This document shows, in pieces, positions 62,899 through 64,000 of a stretch of DNA of 64,000 bases. The stretch's first letter is position 1. Every line of letters begins with the position of its first letter. The notes beneath the pieces are model-generated. The model did not search any database. It was not told where the DNA came from and worked only from the letters and a program-made list of their open reading frames with translations. A program made the position numbers and the translations under genes. The stretch covers positions 1 to 64,000 of the forward strand of contig NZ_MUNX01000051.1 of assembly GCF_002001005.1 (NCBI RefSeq), written 5' to 3'. The stretch is from Flavobacterium sp. A45 (GTDB lineage: Bacteria > Bacteroidota > Bacteroidia > Flavobacteriales > Flavobacteriaceae).

Positions 62899-63137
62899 CT
62901 ATAACGCTAAAATATTTTGGTTTACTCGCTGATATTACTCAATTGAAAGAGGAGCAATTCACTTTCGATGAAGAGACTGTTTTGGTTTCTGCATTGAAAT
63001 CAAAAATTGAAAGTAGTTACCCAAAAATGCAAAACACAGCTTATAACATTGCGGTTAACCAAATGATAGTTGATTTGCAGACTAAAATAAAAGATCAGGA
63101 TTTGATTGCTTTTTTACCGCCTTTTGCGGGAGGATAA
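62895..63137 (+). CDS. moaD: molybdopterin synthase sulfur carrier subunit
   Basis: An 80-residue beta-grasp protein ending in the required Gly-Gly (LPPFAGG). The C-terminal glycine is adenylylated by MoeB and then carries sulfur to cyclic pyranopterin. ITLKYFGLLADIT at the N-terminus fits MoaD. The gene overlaps mobA by 4 bases and precedes moeB. moaE should follow outside the window. Confidence 0.93.
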   Translation: MTITLKYFGLLADITQLKEEQFTFDEETVLVSALKSKIESSYPKMQNTAYNIAVNQMIVDLQTKIKDQDLIAFLPPFAGG

Positions 63138-63141
63138 AATT

Positions 63142-63218
63142 GTTTAAAGGTTTAAGAAAAAGTTTAAAGGATTTAACTCATTAAACTCTTAAACTTTTAA
63201 ACTCTTAAACTTTTAAAC
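63142..63218. repeat. TTTAAAC-type palindromic repeat between moaD and moeB
   Basis: GTTTAAAGGTTTAAG (63142-63156) pairs with CTTAAACTTTTAAAC (63204-63218), with one mismatch. The CTTAAACTTTTAAA unit is repeated in tandem in the right half. This makes an AT-rich hairpin that fills the gap and touches the moeB start. Confidence 0.6.
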
Positions 63219-63221
63219 AAT

Positions 63222-64000
63222 ATGAGATATTCCAGACAAATAATTCTCCAGGAAATAGGAGAAATAGGCCAGCAAAAATTGCAGGATGCTCGTGTCTTGG
63301 TGATTGGTGCGGGAGGTTTGGGCTGTCCGGTTCTGCAAAATTTGGCAGCAGCAGGAGTGGGAACTATTGGAATTGTTGATGGCGACGTCGTGGAAGAAAC
63401 CAATTTGCACAGACAATTGTTATATACTTTAAAAGATTGTGGCAAAAGGAAAGCCGAAATAGCCAAGAAAGCCATTTTGGAACTCAATCCCGAAATCAGC
63501 GTAACGGCTTTTTCAGAATTTTTTACTGTCCAAAATGCTATTCAAATAGTGGGTGAGTATCAAATCATTGTCGATTGCACGGACGCAATTGCTGTTCGCT
63601 ATTTGATTAACGATGTGTCGGTCACCAAAAGGATTCCAATGGTATATGCTTCAATCCATAAGTTTGAAGGACAGGTTTCGGTATTTAATTATAAAAATGG
63701 ACCGAGTTATCGATGTCTGTTTCCTGAACAGGAAGGATTAAATGCCGTTCCGAATTGCGTAGAATCTGGAGTTTTGGGAGTTTTGCCAAATACGCTTGGA
63801 ACATTGCAAGCTACAGAAATCCTTAAAATAATATTAGAAATCGGTACTGTGTTGTCAGGTAAATTATTTATTTATGATGCTCTGCATTTTCAAACTCAAA
63901 TTATAGATTTTGCCAAAAAACCGAAAATGATTGAAAAAGGAATCATAAACGGAATAAAGCTTTTAAATAGTAAAAATCCAGAAGCAGATTTAAGTCCGAA
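63222..64000 (+). CDS. moeB: molybdopterin-synthase adenylyltransferase MoeB-like (3' end cut by window)
   Basis: 259 codons are visible, open to the window edge. The E1-like fold is clear: MRYSRQIILQEIGEIGQQKL (1-20), ATP-binding GAGGLGCPVLQNLAAAGVGTIGIVDGDVVEETNLHRQ (29-65), VDCTDAIAVRYLIND near 117-131, and VPNCVESGVLGVLPNTLGTLQATEILK near 179-205 with the E1 cysteine. The usual CxxC zinc site is altered (PSYRCLFPEQ, first Cys replaced by Ser), and no second CxxC is seen in the following visible stretch. The frame continues past residue 240 and may lead into another domain such as rhodanese. It adenylates MoaD. Confidence 0.9.
   Translation, partial: MRYSRQIILQEIGEIGQQKLQDARVLVIGAGGLGCPVLQNLAAAGVGTIGIVDGDVVEETNLHRQLLYTLKDCGKRKAEIAKKAILELNPEISVTAFSEFFTVQNAIQIVGEYQIIVDCTDAIAVRYLINDVSVTKRIPMVYASIHKFEGQVSVFNYKNGPSYRCLFPEQEGLNAVPNCVESGVLGVLPNTLGTLQATEILKIILEIGTVLSGKLFIYDALHFQTQIIDFAKKPKMIEKGIINGIKLLNSKNPEADLSP

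Overview
The window looks like a chromosome segment of a Flavobacterium-type member of the Bacteroidota. It is AT-rich. Recognisable promoters have the family's TTG-N(about 20)-TAnnTTTG shape, starts lack clear Shine-Dalgarno sequences, and the gene content is typical of the group (GSCFA, TamB with a lipidated TamA-like partner, DUF4230, DUF4136, DUF5522, SusC-like and OMP beta-barrel proteins, LemA/TPM operon). No rRNA and no CRISPR array was seen.

Layout. (1) 1 to about 7.87 kb is the integrase-proximal end of an integrated element whose other end lies outside the window. It carries the C-terminal half of a Ski2-like SF2 helicase (possible defence cargo), a DUF3871-like protein, a Sak4-like ATPase, a gene-free 500-bp stretch that looks like a promoter-to-terminator non-coding RNA, a second DEAH-type helicase, a tyrosine recombinase, and eight copies of GTGTACCT that resemble recombinase arm sites. 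It abuts two tandem initiator tRNA-Met genes. (2) 8.2-11.4 kb holds the GTPases Era and Der around a small membrane protein. (3) 11.5-23.7 kb is an envelope and transport region: two 926-aa outer-membrane paralogues flank a ChrA-type transporter, two beta-barrel proteins, a TonB-dependent receptor and a Cys-rich Rrf2 regulator. (4) 23.8-31.1 kb has a TPR protein, a lemA-TPM-TPM operon, a MerR regulator, an M23 peptidase and alaS. (5) 31.2-42.2 kb has a two-gene lipoprotein operon, GSCFA-DUF4230, and the tamB-tamL pair for outer-membrane biogenesis. (6) 42.6-51 kb is amino-acid metabolism: aromatic amino acid hydroxylase, acetolactate decarboxylase, truncated haemoglobin, ilvN-like plus ilvA behind a tandem attenuator, DUF4136 and urocanase. 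(7) 51.2-60.9 kb is mixed housekeeping: DUF5522, ACC-deaminase-like enzyme, LysM glucosaminidase, hemL, moeA, HAD phosphatase, AI-2E exporter-like protein and a GT4 glycogen-synthase-like enzyme. (8) 61.9-64 kb is a molybdenum-cofactor cluster (ModE-like regulator, mobA, moaD, moeB) preceded by a perfect 10-bp-arm palindrome.

The most interesting signals lie between genes. Two successive isoleucine-rich leader peptides (17 and 18 codons), each followed by a terminator, precede ilvN-ilvA. Two 113-114-nt elements 30 kb apart share a fixed scaffold (closing stem, small tetraloop hairpin) while their 17-bp main stems have unrelated sequences that still pair fully. A second interspersed hairpin family has three copies. 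A candidate non-coding RNA lies inside the mobile element, and a ModE-type operator lies in front of the Mo-cofactor genes. All functional names rest on motif recognition from the translated sequence; no database search was run.
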